From: Rotaria macrura
Lineage: Eukaryota > Rotifera > Eurotatoria > Philodinida > Philodinidae
NCBI GenBank assembly: GCA_900239685.1
Contig: OENT01000066.1
Location: 1 to 64,000, forward strand
Reading direction: 5' to 3'
Length of the DNA: 64,000 bases
Part shown: one piece after another, positions 24,901 through 34,835 of the stretch
How the letters are laid out: each line of letters starts with the position of its first letter
Position numbering within the stretch: the stretch's first letter is position 1
Position numbers and translations under genes: made by a program
The notes under the pieces: model-generated
Database searches by the model: none
Told to the model about the DNA's origin: nothing
The model's input: only the letters and a program-made list of their open reading frames with translations

Positions 24901-26203
24901 ATATAAAGGTGGCGGTTATGTTGTATCATTAGGGCGTACGTATGAAAAATCAAGATCACTACTTGAACAACTTCGTTCAGAAAACTGGCTCGATCAATTG
25001 ACACGAGCGGTTTTTGTTGATTTTTCTCTTTATAATGCGAATGTTAATTTATTTGTTTCTGTTACACTCTCATTTGAAATGACGTCCATGGGCTCAGTCA
25101 TACAAGATTATCAAATAAAAATCTTTCGTTTATATGATCATATTGGTGGCTATGGTATCATTGTTTATTTATTTGAACTTCTATTTGTACTTTTCACTAT
25201 TTATTCTGCTATACATGAAATATCAACATTAATCAAACTTAGAAGAGAATATTTCGATAAATTCTGGAATGTTATTTCGTTTATAACATCAGTATTCAGT
25301 TTAACATCAATATTTATGTATGGAACTAAAAAGACATTGACACGACTAGCAATGCGATCCTTGAGAAAAACCGAAATGGGTGAGTAGAACGAAGAATGAT
25401 AAAAGAATTTGTTTGCCATTAATTACGTTTTCTCTAGGTGAATTTATCAATTTTAATGCTATCGGAAGTTTCGATGAAGTTTATTCATATATTGTTGCAT
25501 TGATTACATTTTTTACAATGCTCAAATTTTTAAAATTACTTCGCTTTAATAAACGTATCGGAATGTTATCAAAATCGCTTCGTTATGCACGAGAAGACTT
25601 GAACTCATTTGGAGTTGTTTTTGCTATTTTTATGATAGCATATGCACACATGGGTTTCAATCTTTTTGGTCATTCACTTCAATCCTTCAAGAGTTTCTTC
25701 ACTGCATTAACAACATGCTTCCGAATGCTTTTGGGTGAAATTAACGCTCCCGATATGCTTGCTGTTAGCGAAGTATATGGTAACTAAAGATACAAAATAT
25801 GTCTTGAAAAAGAATTTACTTGATTTTATCTTTTTTAAATTTTAGGTTCATTCTATTTTCTTTCGTATATTACTCTTGTATTTATTGCACTACTTAGCAT
25901 CTTTTTGACTATGTAAGTATGATTAGTAATATGAGTTGGGTTTTACAAGAAAATAAGACAATTTTTCTTTTGCATAGTTTGAACGACTCATTTGCACATG
26001 TTAAACGAGAATTAGCTGCTTCGCAACAGAAAAACGAGATGATGGATTTCATGTGGTCTACATTCCGTAAAGTCGCAGGTGCCAATAAAAAGAAAGCAAG
26101 TGACGAGGAAGAAGCAATGAAGAACACTCTAGCAACAATGCTTGATGAAATAAATAAGAATGGCGATGCTCCATTGGCCAAGTTTGATGCTGAAGAACTT
26201 TGA
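12920..26203 (+). CDS. Polycystin-1 family receptor-channel protein, 28 exons
   Basis: Joined exons encode about 2851 aa in one frame. Exons: 12920-12989, 13036-13626, 13674-13798, 13865-14063, 14384-14583, 14654-14861, 14931-15313, 15520-16445, 16707-17880, 17937-17993, 18064-18195, 18252-18342, 18405-18493, 18547-18726, 18785-18923, 19412-20005, 20071-20189, 20255-20485, 21103-21273, 21774-21934, 21994-22506, 22671-22810, 22881-23177, 23639-24243, 24854-25379, 25438-25779, 25846-25912, 25978-26203. Domains: signal peptide 1-20; LamG-like about 45-217; cysteine-rich WSC about 222-318; PKD-like with DFGDG near 474; REJ-like region about 600-1700; GPS ending in C-L-C-R-H-L-T (predicted cut after L1776); first membrane helix about 1806-1825; PLAT about 1838-1965; then polycystin-type membrane helices and the extracellular polycystin domain. 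The pore-like segment FRMLLGE lies near 2735-2741. Known role of the family: ciliary or membrane sensing with PKD2-type partners. The C-tail is short, about 75 aa. Exon ends were chosen by GT-AG and frame; the exon 11 donor has an alternative 12 bases later. Confidence 0.93.
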
Positions 26204-26356
26204 ATCGTAATAACCGCAGTCATGAGTAGAGAGATTAAATATACTATTTTATTCTGAATTTGATTGAATTTGTCTCTGTTTGCTTACGTATATCTTTATC
26301 TACATCTATATCTATATTTATATAAATATGTATTCCGCTAAGAATGGTATTTCGTC

Positions 26357-26362
26357 AATAAA
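26357..26362 (+). terminator. Possible poly(A) signal AATAAA of the polycystin gene
   Basis: AATAAA lies about 150 bases after the polycystin stop codon, a reasonable distance for 3' end formation. AT-rich sequence makes chance hits common. Confidence 0.4.
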
Positions 26363-27291
26363 ATTGGCTTGCTCGGCAAAATAATATATAGAACTAATGT
26401 GTTATCCTTGCATTTGTTGCCCTTTTTCACAATGTATTAGCTTGAGAGATCAGACTAAAATTCGTTTAAAAGCCTAGACACATACAAGGGCTAAACATTT
26501 TCTCAGCAGTTTTCCATTACTGATCAACACAATGATGTATGCAATTATGACGCGATTTGGACATGTATGGTTGAATTGAAATAATCCTTCATGCTTTACT
26601 AATTCATATGATTTCCACTAGAGAAAAATATGATGATCTGAAAGTTAGCGATGATCTTTTCCCAATGTGTTAGGTCTTACTAATAGAAAACCCATACACA
26701 ATACATCATTAGAGATAGTGAACACAAGAAAAAATGGTGGAACTCGAAGTTTCTATTTTATTTGATGATTTACTTACTGTTGTGCACTTTTCATCCTGAA
26801 CAATCGAATCATAATAATTCGACATAGGTTGCTACGACGGCCTCTGCAGAATTATCTTATTCGTAGTGTTTGTTTTTTAATTAATCAAGATGAGATTTAA
26901 CTGTTATAACAGGTGGAAAAAACAGCATTTACTTTTCTCACCATACGAACTCATCTTCAGTAGACATCAACGAAGAGGCCAACATTCTTCGACTTCATTC
27001 GATTTTTATTGAGAGCAACCTAACGATAGCTTGATAAATATTAAGTGAAAGTCAACAAGCAGTAAGATCTTTATAACATGATAGAAAGAAGAGAAAGTCA
27101 TACATTGTTTTGAATGATTGGGGTGTCAATCTTCTTTGTTGACTCGCTCCGGTCCACATCCTAAACGTGAAGATCTTACTTTTTTAAAAAATTCTCAAAA
27201 GTAGGAACTAGTTGAAGAACTGAAAATGATGAATATTCGGCTTTGTAATTACTATTTTTCATGAAGATGCAGATATAAAACGTGAATAAAA

Positions 27292-27341
27292 ATATCATCT
27301 TTAAATCTATTCAAGGTATTGAATAGATTTAAAGATGATAT
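27292..27341. repeat. Perfect 23-bp inverted repeat with 4-base loop
   Basis: Left arm 27292-27314 and right arm 27319-27341 are exact complements around GGTA. The arms centre on TTTAAATCTATTCAA and TTGAATAGATTTAAA. It lies between two plus-strand genes. It could be a tiny foldback element or a transcribed hairpin. Confidence 0.9.
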
Positions 27342-27728
27342 ATTTTTGTTTTTGGAATAATGCATACGTCATATCTTCGTTTTGTTTGATTGCTGATTGA
27401 ATAAGAAAAACTTTCTTGACAAGCAAGAAATTTTGAAAGACAAGTCGCAATAAAAAGTACAAGAAAATCATAAATTCGATTAAATACATATTATCTCCAA
27501 TGGACATAATCTTTATTGCTCGCACAATAACAGCAACCATAATGACTTTCAGTTTTTGATTTATAGTGTTCTTCTTTTGTGTAGATAGCATGGCATGTTT
27601 TTTATCGACAACATATACATCTTTTTATAACCCTCTTTAAGTCAAAAATCGAAAGAAAGAAAATTACTTCCGAATTTATTCATATTTACTATTGATTTCT
27701 TGAAAAAGCAAGACTTTCAAAAAGAGTC

Positions 27729-30700
27729 ATGCAAGTAGTAACTCAACAGACTTGTAGTGAACAATTGTACCTTCTGCACCTTCGCAGTAACGGAAAACCT
27801 GTATCTCATTATATTTTAGTCCCGTATGACAAAGTATCTACTATTGAAAGATTTGAAAGAGGTAAGAAAGTTTCTATCACCAACTGTTATCGATATATCG
27901 AATATCGAAGTGCTAGTGGAAACGTACGGCGAGCATCGACTTTCGGAAAAAATCCACCACAATCATTATCGCTTTGGATTAATCAACAATACGGTAAGTT
28001 TGTTTTTCATGGAAGACACAAGAGAAATCAATATTTGTCATATCAATTTTCAAATATTATAAATTATACCGATATCCATCTATCATTGCTTTTCACTGCT
28101 ATTGTAGGTCCTGCGGCTATTGGCGTGAATGCTACACTTACTTACACTGGAGATGACATTCGTCTATGTAGTATGAAACGTTCTGATCTTGAAGATCTAG
28201 TTGGCCTACATTATGAATATCATAAATTTGAACAATTTTATTATGTTGATTCATTAAAGGATGAGTCGAACTCGCAATTAGCTAAAGACGCCGGCGTAAA
28301 AGTATTTGATCGTGTTATTGAGCTTAATGGAGTTAATATAGAAGGTGATTATGCAGACGAGTTAATCAATAGAATAACAACATTAAACACTCTAGTCATT
28401 CAATTACTTGTCTGCAACCCTGCAACATACAACCATTATAAACAAAAGCATAGGCGAATTGATAGTCGTCTTGCAACGGTAAAAGTAATGCAACCAGTTG
28501 ATGATAAAAATGCAGGTGGCATTTTGTTTTGATAAGATTTATTCTATGATCAATGTTTTTTTCTTTGTGTTGAATTGATAGCTGGGAAAAGACAAGTTGA
28601 AACTGGTGAATACTGCGCAGTGCGATGGAAAGACGGTAGTGGCGTGAGTGTTGTAAAGCAATCGGCAGTACGCAAACCACCGAATGGTATTCTACTGTTT
28701 GAAGAACGAGATGTTCAACGAGATACTAAATTTGAGAAAGGTCAAATCATTTTAATTGGTAAGCTTCACAAAAGTTCATTGTATAAAAACTGGCATTGAT
28801 ATTTTGATGAAATATACATCGATTATTAACGAAAGTTTGATTTCTCTTTAACAGGTTCAAAAAAGGATTGCGGAATATTAGGAGGTAGAAATATTGAACC
28901 TTAAATCATTCAAAACAGTTCATGATTTTGATCTTTGCATCTGTTTTAATAGGTGTTGTTCCGAAACAAATATCAAAAGTAAGTTCTTAAACTAAATCTA
29001 CTAATTATGAGGTAACAAAAAAAAAATGGTTATTTATTTAATTGAACCTATCGTTTACCAATGCCATGGAATGAGATTGTCTACATAAAACTGCAGGTTA
29101 TTACGTATTTGCGAGAACAAAACAAAACGAATAGAATCATATCTACCGGCTTTGTAAAAATATATAAAAGGAATATATTCTCATGAAAAAAAAATGAGAC
29201 TTAGACTGTATCTTTAAAATGTTATTTAAAATGAAAAGAAAGGAATGTGTAGATAACACAGAAACTATTGACTGTACTGATGGATTCATCTTCGTGTGGA
29301 AAATCATGGATGTCCATATCAATAGTTTTTCTTTGCATAAGAATGTCTCATCATAAAACATTAGTTATCATGACATTCAAACAATAGTTGAAGAACATAG
29401 AACTGCTTCTACTGTCAATAAAACTTTTTATCTTAAGAGATTATAATTGATCGGATTTATGATTTAAATGATGCGTCATCTCGATAAGACTATTAAAGAA
29501 ATACGTATATCGAAAAAGTGACTCATTATGCCAAGTGAGTTCAGTGATTGACTTTGCAATTTTCCTTGGAGATTATTCTACTCTAATCGTCTTAATTCGC
29601 TAGAAATCCTACTACTATGATTGTCAATAGAATGAGAACTTTAAATGAAGCTATGTCTACGAATGTATGACGTAGTGCGGCTAAAGTTCATAACCTAATG
29701 GAATATTCCATCAGTTGAAAATGAGAAATATTTAATTTGTTGATAGAAGAAAACAAAACATTTTCGAATATAACTAGTAGACACCCAGCCAAATTTAAAA
29801 ACAAACATAATTTTTCCCCTGAAAAAAATAAAAGTTTATAGTATATTAATGTTAAATGTGATTCGTTAAATTTACATGAGATTCATCTGCTGCTTCCTAT
29901 TCGAATTTAGTACACTTGAAGTTTACTTAATTCTAATTTCGAAGTGAAACTTTTTTTTGAAACTTCCGTGTGGTTCTATATTTTAATTTTAGACACGAAG
30001 CCTACTCGCTGAGAACGTTCATTCTATCTCGTGTGCTGGATGTCAATCAACTAACATTCGTGATGATCGATATCGATGTTTACAATGCATTGATTTTGAT
30101 TTATGCGGAGCGTGTTTTGAAAGACGATTTGCGAATAATCGACATAGTAGTGGTCATATTTTCGTTCATTTCAAAATACCTAATGAGTTGTTTGGTGAAT
30201 TGATTAAAAATGTACATGATCAAGTTACCCTGTCCAATCTAAACGAACGGTTTCGATTCATTAAACATACAGGTGTTTCTTGTGATGGGTGCTCAATAGC
30301 ATCTATCATTGGTATACGCTTGAAATGTGATGAATGTCCTAATTATAATTTATGTCTGAGATGTGTAGAACGAAAAGTAACAACGTTACAACATCGGCAT
30401 ACTCATCCATTAGTCGTTATGGATGAAATTTCTTTACAAAAAATAGACATGAAAGATCTAACTTTTGGTGAGCAACTTGGTAAAGGTGGTTTTGGTAAGA
30501 TTTGCAAGCATTTTCATATTATTTGACATTCTAAAAAAGAATTTTACTTTCCTTAGGCGTTGTTAATAAGGGTCGTTGGATACCGAGGAATCTTCAGGTG
30601 GCTTGTAAAACTCTTCATGTAAGAAGGGATGAAACTCATTTATATCAGAGTTTCGAACGCGAATTAGAAGCATACAAAGAGCTATCGGGTCCCTATATTA

Positions 30701-31455
30701 TTAAATTGTATGGCTATTCTTGTGAGCCACCACAGTGCGGTGGTTATCAGCATAAATATGTATTGGTAATGGAGTATATGAGTCACGGTAGTCTTAAGGA
30801 TGTTGTTCGAAATAAGAGACTTGCTTTACGTCAAAAATTGGAAATGGCTTTGCAGATTGTTATCGGAATGAAAAAAATGCATGGTCGTAATATGATACAT
30901 CGTGATATTCGACCTGATAATATTCTTGTCAATGATGTCTACACAGCTAAAATTGCTGACATGGGCATCGCTCGTTCAATGTCAATTGAGGAAAACCAAA
31001 AATTGACTTTGGTTGGTGCTCTATTTTATATGCCATCTGAATTCCATACAGGAAAATATGACCAATCACTCGATGTGTTTACCTATGGACTGACACTGTA
31101 CTACCTTTTTAATGGACGTAATCATGACTTTAATGAAACTCAGAGCAAACCATATGTATCTAAACCAAGTCCAATTTTTCATGAACTTATCGTACATTGT
31201 ATTGATGATTACCCAGTGTTTCGTCCAACAGCAGTCGAAATCGAAGCTGAACTTGAACAATTTAGACGCATACTCAATGAATTTATACTACTTGAACACC
31301 CAAATTACGAACAGTATACGATTGATCGAAAAGATCAGATTTTTATGACATTCTATAATGAATTTTCTGTCAATCAAACAGCACAAGTAACGGAGACATT
31401 ATCAACATATTCACCAGAATTCAGTGATGAAAGTGATCAAGAAAATTCTGATTGA
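27729..31455 (+). CDS. PDZ-ZZ-ZZ protein kinase, 7 exons
   Basis: Exons 27729-27993, 28108-28515, 28582-28758, 28855-28884, 28953-28978, 29993-30494 and 30557-31455 join to about 768 aa. In order: an unrecognised N-terminus; a PDZ domain about 105-190 (GVKVFDRVIELNGVNIEG, then LLVCNP, NHERF-like); an unrecognised linker with a possible small beta domain about 225-300; two ZZ-type zinc fingers about 313-360 and 393-445 with C-x2-C pairs and H-x-H ends; and a protein kinase about 457-720. Kinase residues visible: glycine loop GKGGFG, lysine in VACKTL (K487), HRDIRPDN (D586, N591), D604 in D-M-G in place of DFG, and MPSE in place of APE. All core catalytic residues are present, so activity is likely. 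The acidic, serine-rich tail ends DESDQENSD. PDZ and ZZ domains bind peptides, so a scaffolded signalling kinase is inferred. The substrate is unknown. Joining the PDZ half to the kinase half across a 1-kb intron rests on frame and splice sites only. Confidence 0.82.
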
Positions 31456-31625
31456 AGCTCACCTGCTTCATGGTTTTCTTGAATTTAACGGTCAGCGCAA
31501 ACATATTATTGGAATGAACTGCGAATATCAAATAAAAGCTATATTAATTTGTTTTATAATAACACAACTATTGCTACAGATGAAATATCTTTCATTTTCA
31601 TATAGTTTCTTACTCACCGTAAAAA

Positions 31626-31631
31626 AATAAA
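31626..31631 (+). terminator. Possible poly(A) signal AATAAA of the kinase gene
   Basis: AATAAA lies about 170 bases after the kinase stop codon in an A-rich run. Plausible by position only. Confidence 0.4.
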
Positions 31632-32254
31632 ATTGTAACTCGTCATTGAATCACATTAACATAAAAAGAAGATTGAGTGGCTCAACTCGTTCAGATCAAA
31701 TACATTCATGTGTTCAATTTCTGTAACATTCAGTTCATATTGAAGCGATTCTAAAAAAAATAAAATCTTTACAGAATGTTCGTACAAACTTCAGCAAACT
31801 GCGTCTTAATACTATAGCATGATGAGTCTACATGGTTGCTGATGTGCGCATAATCCCTCTCTCTCTCTATTTATATATACTGTAAAAGATCGTTGACATT
31901 CTCTTTCAATCAAAGTTGTAAGAAAATGATGTCAAATCATCTCGTATTTCTTCAAATTGAGTAATTATTTACTCGATGTTGAATTTGAGGATACAATTGT
32001 ACCATGTTTTAATTATGAAGATTTTTTCTTATTTTTATAAAAATCAGCCACACTAGCTCGATATTCATTCAAGTCCAGATCTTTCCTCTAAAAAGTATCA
32101 CTGTTATTCGTGTTTCCTTAATAAAATAGAAGTGACAATATTGTGACCGGTTACCTGCAAGTAATCGAAGTCTTTATTTAGTGCACAACGACCTCTTTCG
32201 TTCTAGTGATATTGACTATATTAATAGGATAGGTTGAATAGCCAGTGAACCACA
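31632..32254. other. Spacer between kinase and HEMK1-type genes
   Basis: AT-rich; no gene or repeat recognised apart from a short CT run near 31856-31868. The HEMK1 promoter presumably lies in its right part. Confidence 0.5.
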
Positions 32255-33182
32255 ATGCAAAAGTATTCTTTTTTTTTCTTCAATATGCGCTCTTTGAAAC
32301 ATCTATTCCGTCAAAGTCGGAGCAAAAACGATACATCTACAACTTATGCATATCGTTGGTTATTCTCTCGTGCTCAATATCTATCACGTTTGTCTCAATC
32401 TCATTTATCATACTCGAAGTCAAAGTCATTATTTGGAATTTTTCGTTCTTTAATCGAACAATACCATCGTCATGTTCCCATTGAATATTTATGTGGTTCA
32501 GCGATGTTTTTCAATCGACTATTTATTGTTAATAGACATGTTCTCATACCTCGTCGAGATTCCGAATGCTTAATTTATCATGTTCAACAACTCTACGAAC
32601 ACAATCCTAAAAGTAAGTGTGACCAGTCACTTGCGGAGAAAATAATTTTCTATTCTCTTTGCAGAACAATCCGTACTCGAAATCGGTACTGGAAGTGGTT
32701 GTTTATCGATAACTCTTGCGCGCTTGTTTCCACATTGGCAAATTCATGCATGTGATATTAGCTCATCTGCGCTTCGAATCGCTCGTAACAATGCTCACCT
32801 TCATCATTCTCATAATGTAGAATTTCATTCTGGAAATCTATTCAATTCGAAATTTCTTTCATCTGCTTCATTCGATTTGATTTTCTCGAATCCTCCATAT
32901 ATTTCCAAAGAGCAAATATCCTACTGTGATCGAGGAATCTTTTACGAACCATCAATTGCTTTATTTGTGCATCCACCATTGAAATTTTATTCTGAAATAA
33001 TCTATCGTGCGTTAGACGGATGGCTCGCAAACGAAGGTTATCTCGTTTTCGAATGTTCTCCATTCAATGTTAATCAAATCAAAGAATTATTTATGCAGCA
33101 GCATGAACATTTTGAAGACATCAATATTGAACTTGATACAAATCAACTGCCTCGTGTTATTTCAGCAAAGAAAAAACAATGA
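32255..33182 (+). CDS. HEMK1: HEMK1/PrmC-type protein-glutamine N5-methyltransferase
   Basis: Two exons (32255-32612 and 32665-33182) give about 291 aa. The N-terminal part (about 60-115) matches the PrmC helical domain, with an IEYLCGSAMFF and a VLIPRRDSE segment. The C-terminal part is a class I methyltransferase fold: SAM motif I VLEIGTGSGC at about 123-132, the acidic D of HACDIS in motif II, and the catalytic NPPY at 195-198. The family methylates the GGQ glutamine of release factors. The basic, aromatic N-terminus with few acids would suit mitochondrial import, as known for animal HEMK1. The first ATG was used; an in-frame ATG at codon 11 is an alternative. The 52-bp intron has GTAAGT and GCAG ends. 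The gene is convergent with the SLC35A4-like gene, with 2 bp between stop codons. Confidence 0.92.
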
Positions 33183-33184
33183 TT

Positions 33185-34835
33185 TTAGTTTGAATAGTAA
33201 AGTGAAAGAGCAAAAGTCATTGTTACAAATGAAATAAAGAAATAAAAATTAAACGTCATGTGAAAAATAAATAACGAGAGCAATGCTGTTACAACTAAAG
33301 AAAACGAAATAACAAATAAGCGGACGATATTTGATGAGTATTTTATCACCACAGACATAAACAGACCGTTCAATGCTTGTGTTATAACAATCAACCATGT
33401 ATACAATGAAAAACCATGTAAGAGATTAAACGAACCCGTGCTTCGAGATTTTAACATAGCTGAAGTAACGGCGGGAAAAAAATTAAGAATACTTCCATAC
33501 GAATAGAGATAGAGATTCTGAAGATGAAGAGATTCAGTATAGTGTTTTTTTAATATCCATTCATTATAAACACCAGCAAAGCCACTGAATGTACAATAGA
33601 TAGCAATCATGGGTATGCCGGCAGGACGAATATACATTTCGGGCATGATAATAGAAGTTGATGTGATTTTCTTGGAAACAAACGAAGAATTTTTGAGTGT
33701 ACCTAAACGAAACAGAGGCAGACAAGTATGAGAACCTATTGATTCGTAACTTTTCAATGTTGTACGCAACTGAGAATAACTCTTGATAATTAGAAAATGT
33801 TTTAAATGAATCCTCTCATTAGATCCAAAATCGTGAAATTCATATCGAAAATATCTACGAGACGCAAAGAAGAGAAAAATCTAAAGATATCAATAGTATA
33901 AATAAAACACATGTTTATTTTTAATTAAGAGGTGATTCTGTAAGTTTGAAAACTTGCTGCTATTAACTAGAAAAACAAACATTCTGTTCAATGATCTATT
34001 ATTAATCGTGAATAACTGTATCGGACTTCATAATTCATTTCGGAAATGGACCAGTAATCATATCTATTTTGAACTATGATGAGCTTCCAGAACAATGTAT
34101 GCTTTTTCTAGGATCCTTCAGTTATTTATCACCATGAAAAATATGTCCGATTTGTCTACTCGTTTTGAATTCACACGATATCTGGATTCGTATTCTCTCC
34201 TAAGTTTTCCACACAAAAAAAAACAAAACAAAAAACTTCTTCATACCAAAACTATATGCCAATCCACCGAAAAATAACAATGACAACGCGAACCATTGTT
34301 GCCTACTCAACTTTTGCTTGATAATAACTCGATATAGAATAGCTGTTGTCAAGATTTTAAAGTTCGATAAAATCTGATAGGAGGCTGGATCCATATGGAT
34401 CTGCATATGCACAGCTAGATTGTTGTTTATGAAATACAGTATGCCTGGTATCGAGTAAGGTAACGATTGAGTAAACCATGAGATCATTTGTGTTTTACTT
34501 GGATACACCACGATACTAACGTGTGAAGAATAGAATAGGGCACAAAATGAGAAAACTAGTTTAACGAATTCGAGAATGAAATTCATCGTCGTCGAGGAAA
34601 AAGTAACCGCATCATCTTTTTCACACAGATGTACAAGTATAGAATAAGATCCGTATGCTAAGATTTGGAAACATATCATGGCACGAAATCGGATTGAATT
34701 GATAATGTCTTCGGATTTTTGTTTGACACGTGTTGAGTCATCGGACAGCGTTGATGTAAATGAAATACCATGTTCAATTTTATCCAAAGAGTCAGACATG
34801 GATAATCCGAGACTAGAGTTACTAACAATCTGCAT
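33185..34835 (-). CDS. SLC35A4: SLC35A4-like nucleotide-sugar transporter family protein
   Basis: Two exons on the minus strand (34835-34247, then 33702-33185) give about 368 aa. The sequence carries hallmark SLC35A motifs: NNNLAVHMQ followed by MDPASYQILSNFKI, GGLAYSFG, YCTFSGFAGVYNEW, LQNLYLYSYG and TQALNGLFMSVVIKYSSNIV, ending in RLFVISFSLVV. These match SLC35A4 better than the CMP-sialic acid or UDP-galactose transporters. About ten membrane helices are expected, in Golgi or other endomembranes. The first in-frame ATG is at 34835; the open frame continues upstream but only from a TTG. The acceptor after GTTTCGTTTAG was preferred for its pyrimidine tract; another in the same phase lies upstream (exon start near 33729). 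The N-terminal 60 residues before the first helix are longer than usual. Confidence 0.88.
33233..33238 (+). terminator. Possible HEMK1 poly(A) signal inside the opposing gene
   Basis: AATAAA lies about 50 bases after the HEMK1 stop codon and within the last coding exon of the SLC35A4-like gene on the other strand. If used, the HEMK1 transcript would be antisense to SLC35A4 coding sequence. Confidence 0.45.

Larger units (their letters stand above)
26204..27728. other. Spacer between polycystin and kinase genes
   Basis: AT-rich, with the likely polycystin 3' untranslated region at its start and a perfect hairpin at 27.3 kb. The 94-aa minus ORF at 27307-27591 overlaps the hairpin, is low-complexity and resembles no known protein. 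Confidence 0.55.
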
